A stretch of DNA of 64,000 bases from Bacillota bacterium (lineage in GTDB: Bacteria > Bacillota > Clostridia > Christensenellales > Aristaeellaceae), in assembly GCA_023392515.1 (NCBI GenBank), contig JAEVYX010000057.1:62001-126000 (forward strand), given 5' to 3'. Below are positions 8,908 to 15,457 of this stretch, piece by piece. The first letter of the stretch is position 1; each line of letters starts with the position of its first letter. The notes under the pieces were generated by a model that made no database searches, had not been told where the DNA came from, and saw nothing but the letters and a program-made list of their open reading frames with translations. The translations under genes were made by a program, and so were the position numbers.

Positions 8908-9828
8908 CTATTTCTTCTCAAGATAATATACATTGGGGAAAGCGGGTATAAACAGGGCAACCCCCTTGTCAGACATAATGCCGAAAAAACGTATGATTGC
9001 TTTAGGATTATCCTCAATTGCGTATGCGCACTGCAGACGGGAAACCGTCAGTCTCAAGTTGAACAAGGATTGATAATCGTCGGCATCGCTGAATTCGTCA
9101 AGAACGCGTTTCATTGCCTGTTCCCGTGATTCATTCCGCGGAATCAATCCCACACCGTAAAAAATGCCATTATCCTGCGCCTGATACGACCACTCGGAAT
9201 AACCTTTTTCTCTCAGATACGCATCAAGTATATTGTTTTTCTCATGACTCAAAAGGGATTTTTCTTCCGCAAAATCTTCCATTACAGACTCGCTTCCGTT
9301 GTAGTAACAGTCTGTAGAATCTATTGTATTGTCAATTGAGAAAGCAATGAACTGAACCTTTCCGTCTTTTGAAATGACATAAACAGTAACTCCGATGAGG
9401 TTCTCTCTTCTGCTTTTTTTTCTCGAAGAAAGCAAAGTATCGAGCACATATGCAATTCTTGAAGCGTTTACATACGGACCGGATAATTTATCACTTGCCA
9501 GATCATTGCAAAATTGCCCGTAACTTTCGTACCTCTCCTTATTCTCATTGACAGTATAGCTAAGTATTGCCGGACAAGTACAAAATGAGTATTCTCCATA
9601 AATTTCCTCCGTATATTTTTCATTATCAATATTCAAATCATACCAATAACGCAGGTCTGAATCGAACAATTCACAGATATCATCCGGAGTGCAGCTTAAT
9701 TCTGCCAATGATGTACCTATTATGCAGCAATCGGGTGACAACCACTTTTTTATATATGGATCAATTTTCCGTATATGCCTGGTACTATACAGGATCCTCA
9801 TTTCCTCAAAAAACGCTTTCATCAGCAT
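8908..9828 (-). CDS. SnoaL/NTF2-like domain protein, function unknown
   Basis: A 306-residue cytosolic protein. Residues 15-60 (HIRKIDPYIKKWLSPDCCIIGTS then LAEL and EICELFDSDLRYWY-like text) read like the start of an NTF2/SnoaL-type cone fold, where a small domain binds or turns over a small ligand. A second, alpha/beta-looking half follows and does not match a family I know. It sits 45 bases upstream of the hydrolase on the same strand and could be co-transcribed. I do not assign a function. Confidence 0.7.
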   Translation of the reverse strand: MLMKAFFEEMRILYSTRHIRKIDPYIKKWLSPDCCIIGTSLAELSCTPDDICELFDSDLRYWYDLNIDNEKYTEEIYGEYSFCTCPAILSYTVNENKERYESYGQFCNDLASDKLSGPYVNASRIAYVLDTLLSSRKKSRRENLIGVTVYVISKDGKVQFIAFSIDNTIDSTDCYYNGSESVMEDFAEEKSLLSHEKNNILDAYLREKGYSEWSYQAQDNGIFYGVGLIPRNESREQAMKRVLDEFSDADDYQSLFNLRLTVSRLQCAYAIEDNPKAIIRFFGIMSDKGVALFIPAFPNVYYLEKK

Positions 9829-10207
9829 GACTCCCTAAATTATTTTTATTCATTCCTGCACAATATATCCGTATTGCAAAAGAAGCACAATACCAGACAG
9901 GCATTCACCCATTCGGTATTTTATCATAGAAAGACCGTAACAAGCTATACGTGACCATGTAAACTTAATGCCCGTCATTAAAACGTAATACCCGCCGTGT
10001 AAACTTTATGCCCACGGTGTAAACTTAATCATTTTAAAATAGTATACATCGTACCCGCCAAAGCAAAAGATACCGCGCTGAGAACACGCTCCAGAACGGG
10101 ATCTTTCAATAACTTTCGCACTCGTATTCTTCTCGCTGCTTCCCCTTACCCCTACTTTGACAAAGAGCCCAAAACAAAAACCCACCCTGCCGGGTAGGTT
10201 TTTGTTT
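9829..10207. other. Gene-free interval with a 20-bp repeat array and a tRNA terminator
   Basis: Contains the four-unit 20-bp array (9958-10037), an unassigned stretch 10038-10160, and the terminator hairpin that originally served the tRNA-Ala gene (10169-10210). A short minus-strand reading frame over 10038-10140 ends in ALAGTMYTILK and could be the tail of a lost gene, but it is too short to name. Confidence 0.5.
9958..10037. repeat. Four imperfect 20-bp tandem repeats, possible insertion sequence end
   Basis: Units begin at 9958, 9978, 9998 and 10018 with consensus TGTAAACTTAATGCCC plus four bases. Units 1 and 3 are nearly identical, unit 2 is diverged, and unit 4 keeps its first 12 bases. 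Several direct repeats of about 20 bp are typical of IS21-family ends, so this may be a fragment of one; no transposase is present. Confidence 0.55.
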
Positions 10208-10210
10208 TGG
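10169..10210 (-). terminator. Original terminator of tRNA-Ala, now next to attL
   Basis: CCAAAACAAAAACC pairs with GGTTTTTGTTTTGG (14 bp, perfect), plus an inner ACCC/GGGT stem. It abuts the partial tRNA copy and on the minus strand ends in a T-rich tract. Confidence 0.7.
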
Positions 10211-10254
10211 TGGAGCATAGGGGATTCGAACCCCTGGCCTCTACGATGCGAACG
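10208..10254 (-). repeat. attL-like copy: 3' 47 bases of tRNA-Ala(CGC)
   Basis: These 47 bases are identical to 13248-13294, which are the 3' part of the complete tRNA-Ala from the anticodon loop to CCA. The match ends at 10254. This is the displaced chromosomal tRNA half left by an integration into the tRNA gene. Confidence 0.9.
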
Positions 10255-10394
10255 GGGTCTTAACTTATATTTACGTGTAAATACGTGTTTTTACATGTTC
10301 TTGATTCACTTCCTTCTATTATATTGTTCATTTTCGTCTTAGAACGTATTTTTAATTACGGGGTGCGTTTTGGGGTATGGTTTTTTATAATATC

Positions 10395-10408
10395 GTCGTA
10401 ATGGTCAT
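10395..10408 (+). repeat. 14-bp direct repeat, copy 1 (upstream of small membrane protein)
   Basis: GTCGTAATGGTCAT, 26 bases upstream of the -35 box at 10434. The same 14 bases recur at 10893-10906 upstream of the next transcription unit, so it may be a shared regulator or recombinase site. Confidence 0.5.
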
Positions 10409-10433
10409 GTTGAAGATGTATTTTCAATACAAC

Positions 10434-10462
10434 TTGAGGGATACGGCATATTGGCGTATAAT
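10434..10462 (+). promoter_or_regulatory. Promoter of the small membrane protein gene
   Basis: TTGAGG (10434-10439), 17-base spacer, TATAAT (10457-10462); the start codon follows 42 bases later. Confidence 0.65.
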
Positions 10463-10503
10463 CAGAAAATGGAGATTTATAGAAGAATAGGAGAAAAGTA
10501 GAC

Positions 10504-10740
10504 ATGAGCTTTCAACGCGAGTATCAAAAACTGAAACATAAAATGGGTATGGGGGAATGGTCTGGTGGAAATCCTGATTATAACAAATTCATAGATTTTG
10601 AAATCCCTGAAAAGGATAAATTATTGTTTGTTCAAATGAAGCAATCCAAAGACATTGGTATAATCAAGAATTGCGTAATATTCTTTGTTGCAATGACGGT
10701 AATTGGACTTTTGGCCTACATCATTGTGGTTTATAGATAG
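10504..10740 (+). CDS. Small single-pass membrane protein, element-encoded
   Basis: A 78-residue protein of no family I recognise. The first 52 residues are charged and soluble (MSFQREYQKLKHKMG onward) and residues 55-75 form one membrane helix (NCVIFFVAMTVIGLLAYIIVV), so the topology is tail-anchored with the body in the cytosol. AGGAG precedes the ATG by about 10 bases. It has its own consensus promoter (10434-10462) and terminator (10755-10796), so it is expressed separately from the tcmP pair, though the two units share an upstream 14-bp repeat. Within a mobile element, small membrane proteins are often effectors or immunity proteins; that is only an inference here. Confidence 0.75.
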   Translation: MSFQREYQKLKHKMGMGEWSGGNPDYNKFIDFEIPEKDKLLFVQMKQSKDIGIIKNCVIFFVAMTVIGLLAYIIVVYR

Positions 10741-10754
10741 CAGGCATATTATGT

Positions 10755-10796
10755 AAAAAATAGGGAAGCGGCAGAAATGCTACTTCCCTATTTTTC
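10755..10796 (+). terminator. Terminator of the small membrane protein gene
   Basis: AAAAATAGGGAAG pairs with CTTCCCTATTTTT around a GC-containing loop, ending in a run of five T. Confidence 0.85.
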
Positions 10797-10892
10797 GCAG
10801 ATAACGCTTTGTCGGGCGTAACCAGAAACTCCTTCTACACACGGTAGACGAGCGATATGTTTGAGCAGATATCTTGCCCAAACGGGTATGTT

Positions 10893-10906
10893 GTCGTAAT
10901 GGTCAT
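10893..10906 (+). repeat. 14-bp direct repeat, copy 2 (upstream of tcmP unit)
   Basis: GTCGTAATGGTCAT, identical to 10395-10408, here 57 bases upstream of the -35 box at 10964. Confidence 0.5.
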
Positions 10907-10963
10907 ACTACTATGTTTTCATGTTTGCTCACGATTGTAGAATCGTAAGCACAAAGCAGTTAC

Positions 10964-10992
10964 TTGCATACCTGCAAAACATCTGGTAGAAT
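10964..10992 (+). promoter_or_regulatory. Promoter of the tcmP/radical SAM operon
   Basis: TTGCAT (10964-10969), 17-base spacer, TAGAAT (10987-10992), 49 bases upstream of the ATG at 11042. Confidence 0.55.
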
Positions 10993-11041
10993 TTGGACAT
11001 ATAGTTTGCGTATTACTTGTTCTTTAGGAGGAGTGAATATT

Positions 11042-12283
11042 ATGCCACAAGATAACCGCGATTTTTTCAAGCAGAAGAAAATCTGGTCTGAAGTAAAAGA
11101 CGAATTGCTCGGCTGTTATTTGGTGCCATATTTTAATAAAATGTTGTATATGAATAACCCTACCCTATATGTGGATTGCTTCGCGGGTAAAGGGAAATTT
11201 GATGATGGCAAAAACGGTTCTCCGTTAACAGCGATAGACAGTTTAGATAAAAGCGTTGCTCAATATCATAGAGTGCGTCCTTGTGGCCCTATACCCAAAG
11301 TCTGTATGCGGTTTATAGAACTAAATCACGCTAAAGATTTAAAGACTAACCTTGCAGGGCAACCGGCAGATCGTTGTGAAGTCATCAACGGTAAATTTGA
11401 AGATAACATCATACCGTTGTTGCAGAAAATGAATGATAAGTATCATAATCTTAATTTGTTTCTTTACGTTGACCCTTACGGTGTAAAAGTTCTTAACGCG
11501 GCATTATTTGATACGCTGCCTATGGCGTTTAACACAGCTGAACTGTTGATAAATCTCAATTCCTTCGGATTCATCCGTGAAGCTTGCCGTGTTATGAAGG
11601 TAGCGTTCCGCGAAAGTGAAGACGAGATTTTCAGCGACCTTGAGGAATATGACAGTTCCATGATGGACTCGATAGACGAACTAAATGATATAGCTGGCGG
11701 AGACTATTGGAAGTCGATTATCACCGATTACAACAAGGGAATTATTGATTGTTACCAAGCGGAGAAGGAATTTGCCAAGCAATATAAAATGCGCTTGAGA
11801 CAAAAATATACATATGTTCTGGATATGCCAATCCGTCTGAAACCTGGACAACACCCGAAATATAGAATGGTGCATGCTACCAACCATCCGGACGGATGTA
11901 CACTTATGGCCGATAATATTGCAAAACGGACAGACCGTTTGGTTATAGAGATTCAATGTCGCGGACAACTGACCCTTATACCACAGACAGCAGAAAATGA
12001 AATGATAGACGATATCATTCTCGAGGAAAAGGTTCGAGAACTGCTTTCGACAACTACGGAATTCACTCGTTTAAATCGATTTTTGGCTGGCTTTTATAAT
12101 AACTATGGCGTATTATGTGATTTGGCGCGTTTAAGTAGCGGCAGAGACGGCTCAATCTTAAAGACCTTTGAAAAGAACGGTGAGATTCTCGTTTTGAGAA
12201 AACCTTCTATTAACGACAAGGGTAAACCAACGAAATTTTGGCAAGAAGGCAAAGGAAATTATCTTCAACTAAAAAGGAAGTGA
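11042..12283 (+). CDS. tcmP: Three-Cys-motif partner protein TcmP-like
   Basis: A 413-residue protein recognised as the TcmP family by its N-terminus (DFFKQKKIWSEVKDELL and YLVPYFNKML), the segment YVDCFAGKGKFDDG (about 43-56) and LYVDPYGVK (about 141-149). The last two resemble a Rossmann methyltransferase glycine loop and a DPPY/DPFG-type active site, so a methyltransferase-like role is plausible but unproven. I start it at 11042, where AGGAGGAGTG lies 8 bases upstream, not at the upstream in-frame ATG at 10964. Its stop is 4 bases from the TTG of the radical SAM-like gene, matching the known habit of this family to sit beside a protein with three conserved cysteines. No function is established. 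Confidence 0.85.
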   Translation: MPQDNRDFFKQKKIWSEVKDELLGCYLVPYFNKMLYMNNPTLYVDCFAGKGKFDDGKNGSPLTAIDSLDKSVAQYHRVRPCGPIPKVCMRFIELNHAKDLKTNLAGQPADRCEVINGKFEDNIIPLLQKMNDKYHNLNLFLYVDPYGVKVLNAALFDTLPMAFNTAELLINLNSFGFIREACRVMKVAFRESEDEIFSDLEEYDSSMMDSIDELNDIAGGDYWKSIITDYNKGIIDCYQAEKEFAKQYKMRLRQKYTYVLDMPIRLKPGQHPKYRMVHATNHPDGCTLMADNIAKRTDRLVIEIQCRGQLTLIPQTAENEMIDDIILEEKVRELLSTTTEFTRLNRFLAGFYNNYGVLCDLARLSSGRDGSILKTFEKNGEILVLRKPSINDKGKPTKFWQEGKGNYLQLKRK

Positions 12284-12287
12284 GTAA

Positions 12288-13049
12288 TTGGATACCATAA
12301 CGCGAAAAACAATGTTATACAAAACAGGTGTAGAATATGGTGATTATACAATGAACCATGTATTAGGCTGTTCGCACGGTTGTCTCTACCCTTGCTATGC
12401 GTTTTTGATGGCTAAGAGGTTTGGCAAAGTGGCCAACTATACAAATTGGTGTACTCCTGTATTGGTGAGCAATACACTTGAAATACTTGATCGTGAAATT
12501 CCCCTGTTGAAATCGAAAATTAAGTCCGTCCACCTATGCTTTACCACTGATCCGTTCATGTGCGGATATGAGGAAGTCGGGGATATGAGCATGGCGGCAT
12601 TAAAAAAACTTAACGCGGCGGGGGTTCCGTGTACTGTACTCACGAAGGGACTGTTGCCAATAGAATTAGCTAAGTTATCTCCAGAAAACGAATACGGAAT
12701 TACTCTTATTTCCCTTAACGAGGAATTTCGTTTGAAAATAGAACCTGGAGCATCTTCATATGCTGACAGAATTTCCGCACTTAAAGCACTGCACGATAGA
12801 GGATGTCGAACGTGGGTGAGCATTGAGCCGTACCCTACACCGAATATCATTAAGCAGGACTTGCTTGGAATATTAAAAGCTGTTTCATTCAGTAACAAAA
12901 TCATCTTCGGGAGGACAAATTATAGTAAAGAGATTACAGCATTTTCTACCCATAGGGCGTTTTATAATCAGCAAGTTGATATCGTGGTTGATTTTTGCAA
13001 TAAGAACAATATCAACTACCACATAAAGAACGGAACAAAAACATTATGA
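12288..13049 (+). CDS. Radical SAM-like three-Cys protein, TcmP partner (Gp37/Gp68-like)
   Basis: A 253-residue protein starting at TTG with AGGAAG spaced about 10 bases upstream. The cysteine motif is CSHGCLYPC: C28-x3-C32-x3-C36, followed by YA. Proteins like Gp37/Gp68 (DUF5131) and spore photoproduct lyase have a similar GCSHGC..CYA text but with CX3CX2C spacing. The remaining sequence has TIM-barrel character: FTTDPFMCG, VLTKG and WVSIEPYP. It is translationally close to tcmP (4-base gap). A 28-codon open stretch continues in frame past the TGA. Substrate is unknown; the pair may modify a nucleic acid or protein. Confidence 0.8.
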   Translation: MDTITRKTMLYKTGVEYGDYTMNHVLGCSHGCLYPCYAFLMAKRFGKVANYTNWCTPVLVSNTLEILDREIPLLKSKIKSVHLCFTTDPFMCGYEEVGDMSMAALKKLNAAGVPCTVLTKGLLPIELAKLSPENEYGITLISLNEEFRLKIEPGASSYADRISALKALHDRGCRTWVSIEPYPTPNIIKQDLLGILKAVSFSNKIIFGRTNYSKEITAFSTHRAFYNQQVDIVVDFCNKNNINYHIKNGTKTL

Positions 13050-13196
13050 TGTGGTTCAGATGGATTTGGCCTACATAATACCGCCGAAATAATCGCTATT
13101 GATGGGGTGAATTGGTGCTGGAATAAAATGGTTTAGGGGTAAGTAAAGGGGTATGACTCAAAATAACATTATGTTTCAATAACGTATCATAAGCAA

Positions 13197-13240
13197 AAGA
13201 AAACCCGCAACCCCTTGATTTTACTGGGGTTACGGGCTTC
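13197..13240 (-). terminator. Element-supplied terminator for the restored tRNA-Ala
   Basis: On the minus strand AAGCCCGTAACCCC pairs with GGGGTTGCGGGTT, then GTTTTCTTTT. It starts about 10 bases past the CCA end and is unrelated in sequence to the original terminator at 10169. Confidence 0.75.
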
Positions 13241-13247
13241 TTCATTG

Positions 13248-13294
13248 TGGTGGAGCATAGGGGATTCGAACCCCTGGCCTCTACGATGCGAACG
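13248..13294 (-). repeat. attR-like copy: element-borne tRNA-Ala 3' half
   Basis: Identical to 10208-10254 over 47 bases. Together with 13295-13323 it forms the complete tRNA. Confidence 0.9.
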
Positions 13295-13323
13295 TAGCGC
13301 ACTACCAACTGTGCCAATGCCCC
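13248..13323 (-). tRNA. tRNA-Ala(CGC)
   Basis: Read on the minus strand, the 76 bases form a full cloverleaf: acceptor GGGGCAT/ATGCTCC with the alanine identity pair G3-U70, an anticodon stem CTACG/CGTAG with loop TTCGCAT (anticodon CGC, codon GCG), T-arm AGGGG-TTCGAAT-CCCCT, and an encoded CCA. The 3' 47 bases belong to the integrated element, so the gene survived the insertion intact. Confidence 0.95.
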
Positions 13324-13535
13324 ATATCATGAATTGACAAGCGCTTCAAGGCCATGAACGAAGAATACCGACCGGTACGGGAAACGGTAATGTATCGCTG
13401 ACCACCATGGTCAGCACAAGCGCATGTCAACCACGCGGAATATCATAACATGTACCTTTGGAAATTTCAAGTGCATCCAACCTTAAATGACAAATTTTTT
13501 TACATATAAGCAGGAGGACTATGGGAAAAATGTGA

Positions 13536-13564
13536 TTGACAATTAAGGCGGTTGCTGATATGTT
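13536..13564 (+). promoter_or_regulatory. Promoter of the thioredoxin-reductase-like gene
   Basis: TTGACA (13536-13541), 17-base spacer, TATGTT (13559-13564), 34 bases before the TTG start. Confidence 0.6.
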
Positions 13565-13597
13565 GCTTAGGGAATACATGCATAGGGGGAAAATGAA

Positions 13598-14452
13598 TTG
13601 CTGGATATTGCTATTATTGGCGGCGGACCGGCCGGTTGGTCGGCGGCAATTACGGCGCGGATGCGCAACCAGGAAGTATGCGTGTTTTCTCCCGCAGAGG
13701 AAAGCACCTGGCTTTATAAAGCGGATAAGGTGGATAATTATCCGGGAATGCCCAGCATAAGCGGAAAGGCCTTGCTGGAGACATTTGAAAAGCAAGCGCT
13801 GGCTATGGGAGTGAAAGCGCAGCGGACAGTCGTCCGCCAGATCATGGAAAATGGCGAAAGCTTTCTGCTGCTGGTAGAAAACGAGGTTGTTGAAGCAAGG
13901 ACGGTTATACTGGCTATGGGGGCTGCCCGGCCGAAGCCGCTGCCCGGAGAAGCGGAATATCTGGGCAGGGGGGTCAGCTATTGCGCCACTTGCGATGGCA
14001 TGTTCTATAAGGGTAAAAAAGTAGCGGTCCTTTCCAGCGGGGAGCAGGGGATTCATGAGGCAAATTTTCTGGCTGGGGTAGTTTCCCAAGTGGACTACTT
14101 TCCGCTTAAAAAGCATGACACCGCAGGACTGGATACGCGTGTGCAGGTCGTTGCTGAAAAACCTCAGGAGATACTTCTTGGTGAACAGGGAATGCAGGTC
14201 AAAACGGACGCGGGAAATCATAATGCAGCCGGTGTATTTGTCTTCCGTCCGGCGGTGGCCTTGGATCAATTGCTGCCAGGCTTGAAAACAGAGGGAGCAT
14301 TCATTTCGGTCAACCGTTCCATGGAAACCAATTTGCCCGGCGTGTTTGCAGCCGGGGATTGCACCGGTCAGCCTCTGCAAATTGCAAAAGCGGTTGGAGA
14401 GGGAAACATTGCCGCCATTCGGGCAGCCGAATACCACCCCCATCAGGCCTGA
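13598..14452 (+). CDS. Thioredoxin reductase-like flavoprotein, possibly ferredoxin-dependent
   Basis: A 284-residue flavoprotein with the thioredoxin reductase layout: FAD motif GGGPAG (residues 9-14), redox pair CATC (in YCATCDGMFYKG) and the late FAD motif FAAGDC. It is about 25 residues shorter than usual. The NAD(P) site is degenerate: where the family has a GGGNSA-type loop after the CxxC domain, this protein reads VLSSGEQGIHEA. That loss is known from clostridial ferredoxin-linked flavin thioredoxin reductases, so electrons may come from ferredoxin instead of NADPH. The start is TTG, with GGGGGAAA upstream and a consensus promoter at 13536. No thioredoxin gene is adjacent. Confidence 0.8.
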   Translation: MLDIAIIGGGPAGWSAAITARMRNQEVCVFSPAEESTWLYKADKVDNYPGMPSISGKALLETFEKQALAMGVKAQRTVVRQIMENGESFLLLVENEVVEARTVILAMGAARPKPLPGEAEYLGRGVSYCATCDGMFYKGKKVAVLSSGEQGIHEANFLAGVVSQVDYFPLKKHDTAGLDTRVQVVAEKPQEILLGEQGMQVKTDAGNHNAAGVFVFRPAVALDQLLPGLKTEGAFISVNRSMETNLPGVFAAGDCTGQPLQIAKAVGEGNIAAIRAAEYHPHQA

Positions 14453-14595
14453 GGCATCATTAAAGGGATGAAAATCTATACCTGAAGCGTTCTGTAGATA
14501 GTTCTAGAGAATCGATTTTGCTGCACGATAGCGCTTGCCGGTTTGGCTGGCGCCTTCCCACATTTATACGGGCTATCAGCCCGGGGAGGAAAACT

Positions 14596-15354
14596 ATGAA
14601 AAAAACGATCTGCTTTCTTATGGCGTTGGCTATGACCTGCCTTCTTATGCCTAGCGCCGGGCTGGCCGATGCATTGCAGCTTGCGCAGCCCCTGACCGGG
14701 CAATATGCTTACCCGGAGGGAAGCACGGCAGAAAACGCAGAATTTATGTTTACCTATTCCTATCCGCAGATTGAGCCCCAGCAGGAAACGGATGCGAACA
14801 TCAACACCTATTACAGCGATGTGCTGGAGGAAATGATGAACTTTACGGTGCCCATGTATGCGCAATCCGGCGACGGAACAAACTCGGATGTGCCTATGTA
14901 TATGAACGTCAATTTTGAGGTGACGGCGAATAACGATGATTATTTCAGCGCCGTTGTCACAAAGGAACAGTTCATAGGCGTATCGATTTCCCAGACGCTT
15001 GAAGCCTGTACCTTTGCCAGAAAAGGGGATTATGCGGGCGGTGTCGTTTCATTGCCCGCTGTGCTTGGCATTCTGGAAGAGGATGAAATGGCCGCCACGG
15101 CCGCTATTGATACGGTGTATGAATTTGTGTGGCAGATCATCACCGAGCAGATTCAGGCAGGCACGGTAGACTATTTTGAAGAACTGACTGAAGAGGACCT
15201 TTTCGCTGAATTTTATCCCGAAACGGATTTCTACCTCGACCAATCCGGAAACCTGGTGTTCTTCATTCAGCCTTCCATGGTAGCCAGCAATGCGGCAGGC
15301 CTATTGACCTTTCCGTTTTCTCCTGTCGAGATCTTGGGCGAAATGCCGCAATGA
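14596..15354 (+). CDS. Secreted protein with DUF3298/PdaC-like C-terminal region
   Basis: A 252-residue exported protein. Residues 1-25 form a signal peptide (LMALAMTCLLMPSAGLADA). The N-terminal half contains SYPQIEPQQETDANINTYY, as in the PdaC/DUF4163-type domain, and the C-terminal half (EDLFAEFYPETDFYLD with LVFFIQP) resembles DUF3298, which is found in anti-sigma factors such as RsiV and in cell-wall proteins. Here no anti-sigma anchor is seen. I use the ATG at 14596, preceded by GGGGAGGA. A terminator follows at 15373. The role is unknown, probably cell-surface. Confidence 0.75.
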   Translation: MKKTICFLMALAMTCLLMPSAGLADALQLAQPLTGQYAYPEGSTAENAEFMFTYSYPQIEPQQETDANINTYYSDVLEEMMNFTVPMYAQSGDGTNSDVPMYMNVNFEVTANNDDYFSAVVTKEQFIGVSISQTLEACTFARKGDYAGGVVSLPAVLGILEEDEMAATAAIDTVYEFVWQIITEQIQAGTVDYFEELTEEDLFAEFYPETDFYLDQSGNLVFFIQPSMVASNAAGLLTFPFSPVEILGEMPQ

Positions 15355-15372
15355 CACAATGACACAATGATG

Positions 15373-15418
15373 AAAAACCCTCTCCCAATGACAGCCGTGC
15401 CATGGGGGGAGGGTTTTT
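15373..15418 (+). terminator. Terminator after the secreted protein gene
   Basis: AAAAACCCTCTCCC pairs with GGGGGGAGGGTTTTT around an 18-base loop; the T-run follows directly. Confidence 0.8.
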
Positions 15419-15457
15419 GTATTGCGTAAAGGAACTGGCTTTATGTGGGAAGCCTGA

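Larger units (their letters stand above)
10741..11041. other. Gene-free interval between the two element units
   Basis: Holds a perfect terminator (10755-10796), the second copy of the 14-bp repeat (10893-10906) and a promoter (10964-10992). An open frame continues upstream of 11042 to 10964, but it overlaps the promoter and lacks a ribosome site. Confidence 0.6.
10208..13294. mobile_element. 3.04-kb element integrated in tRNA-Ala(CGC), no integrase
   Basis: The element is bounded by 47-bp direct repeats (10208-10254 and 13248-13294) that are the 3' half of a tRNA-Ala gene; the repeat-to-repeat distance is 3040 bases. It carries a 78-residue membrane protein (10504), a TcmP-like protein (11042) and a radical SAM-like partner (12288), each unit with its own promoter. 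The payload is more AT-rich than the core genes of the window. It restores the tRNA and supplies a new terminator behind it. No integrase, excisionase or replication gene is visible, so it either is moved by an enzyme encoded elsewhere or has lost its own. Confidence 0.8.

Noticed and set aside
10006..10218. A 70-codon minus-strand open frame across the attL site and the 20-bp repeats
   Set aside because: It would read through the tRNA remnant, terminator and repeats, so it is chance.
13427..14443. A 338-codon minus-strand open frame over the thioredoxin-reductase-like gene
   Set aside because: It mirrors the sense gene, which has FAD and CxxC motifs and a promoter; the antisense frame has none.
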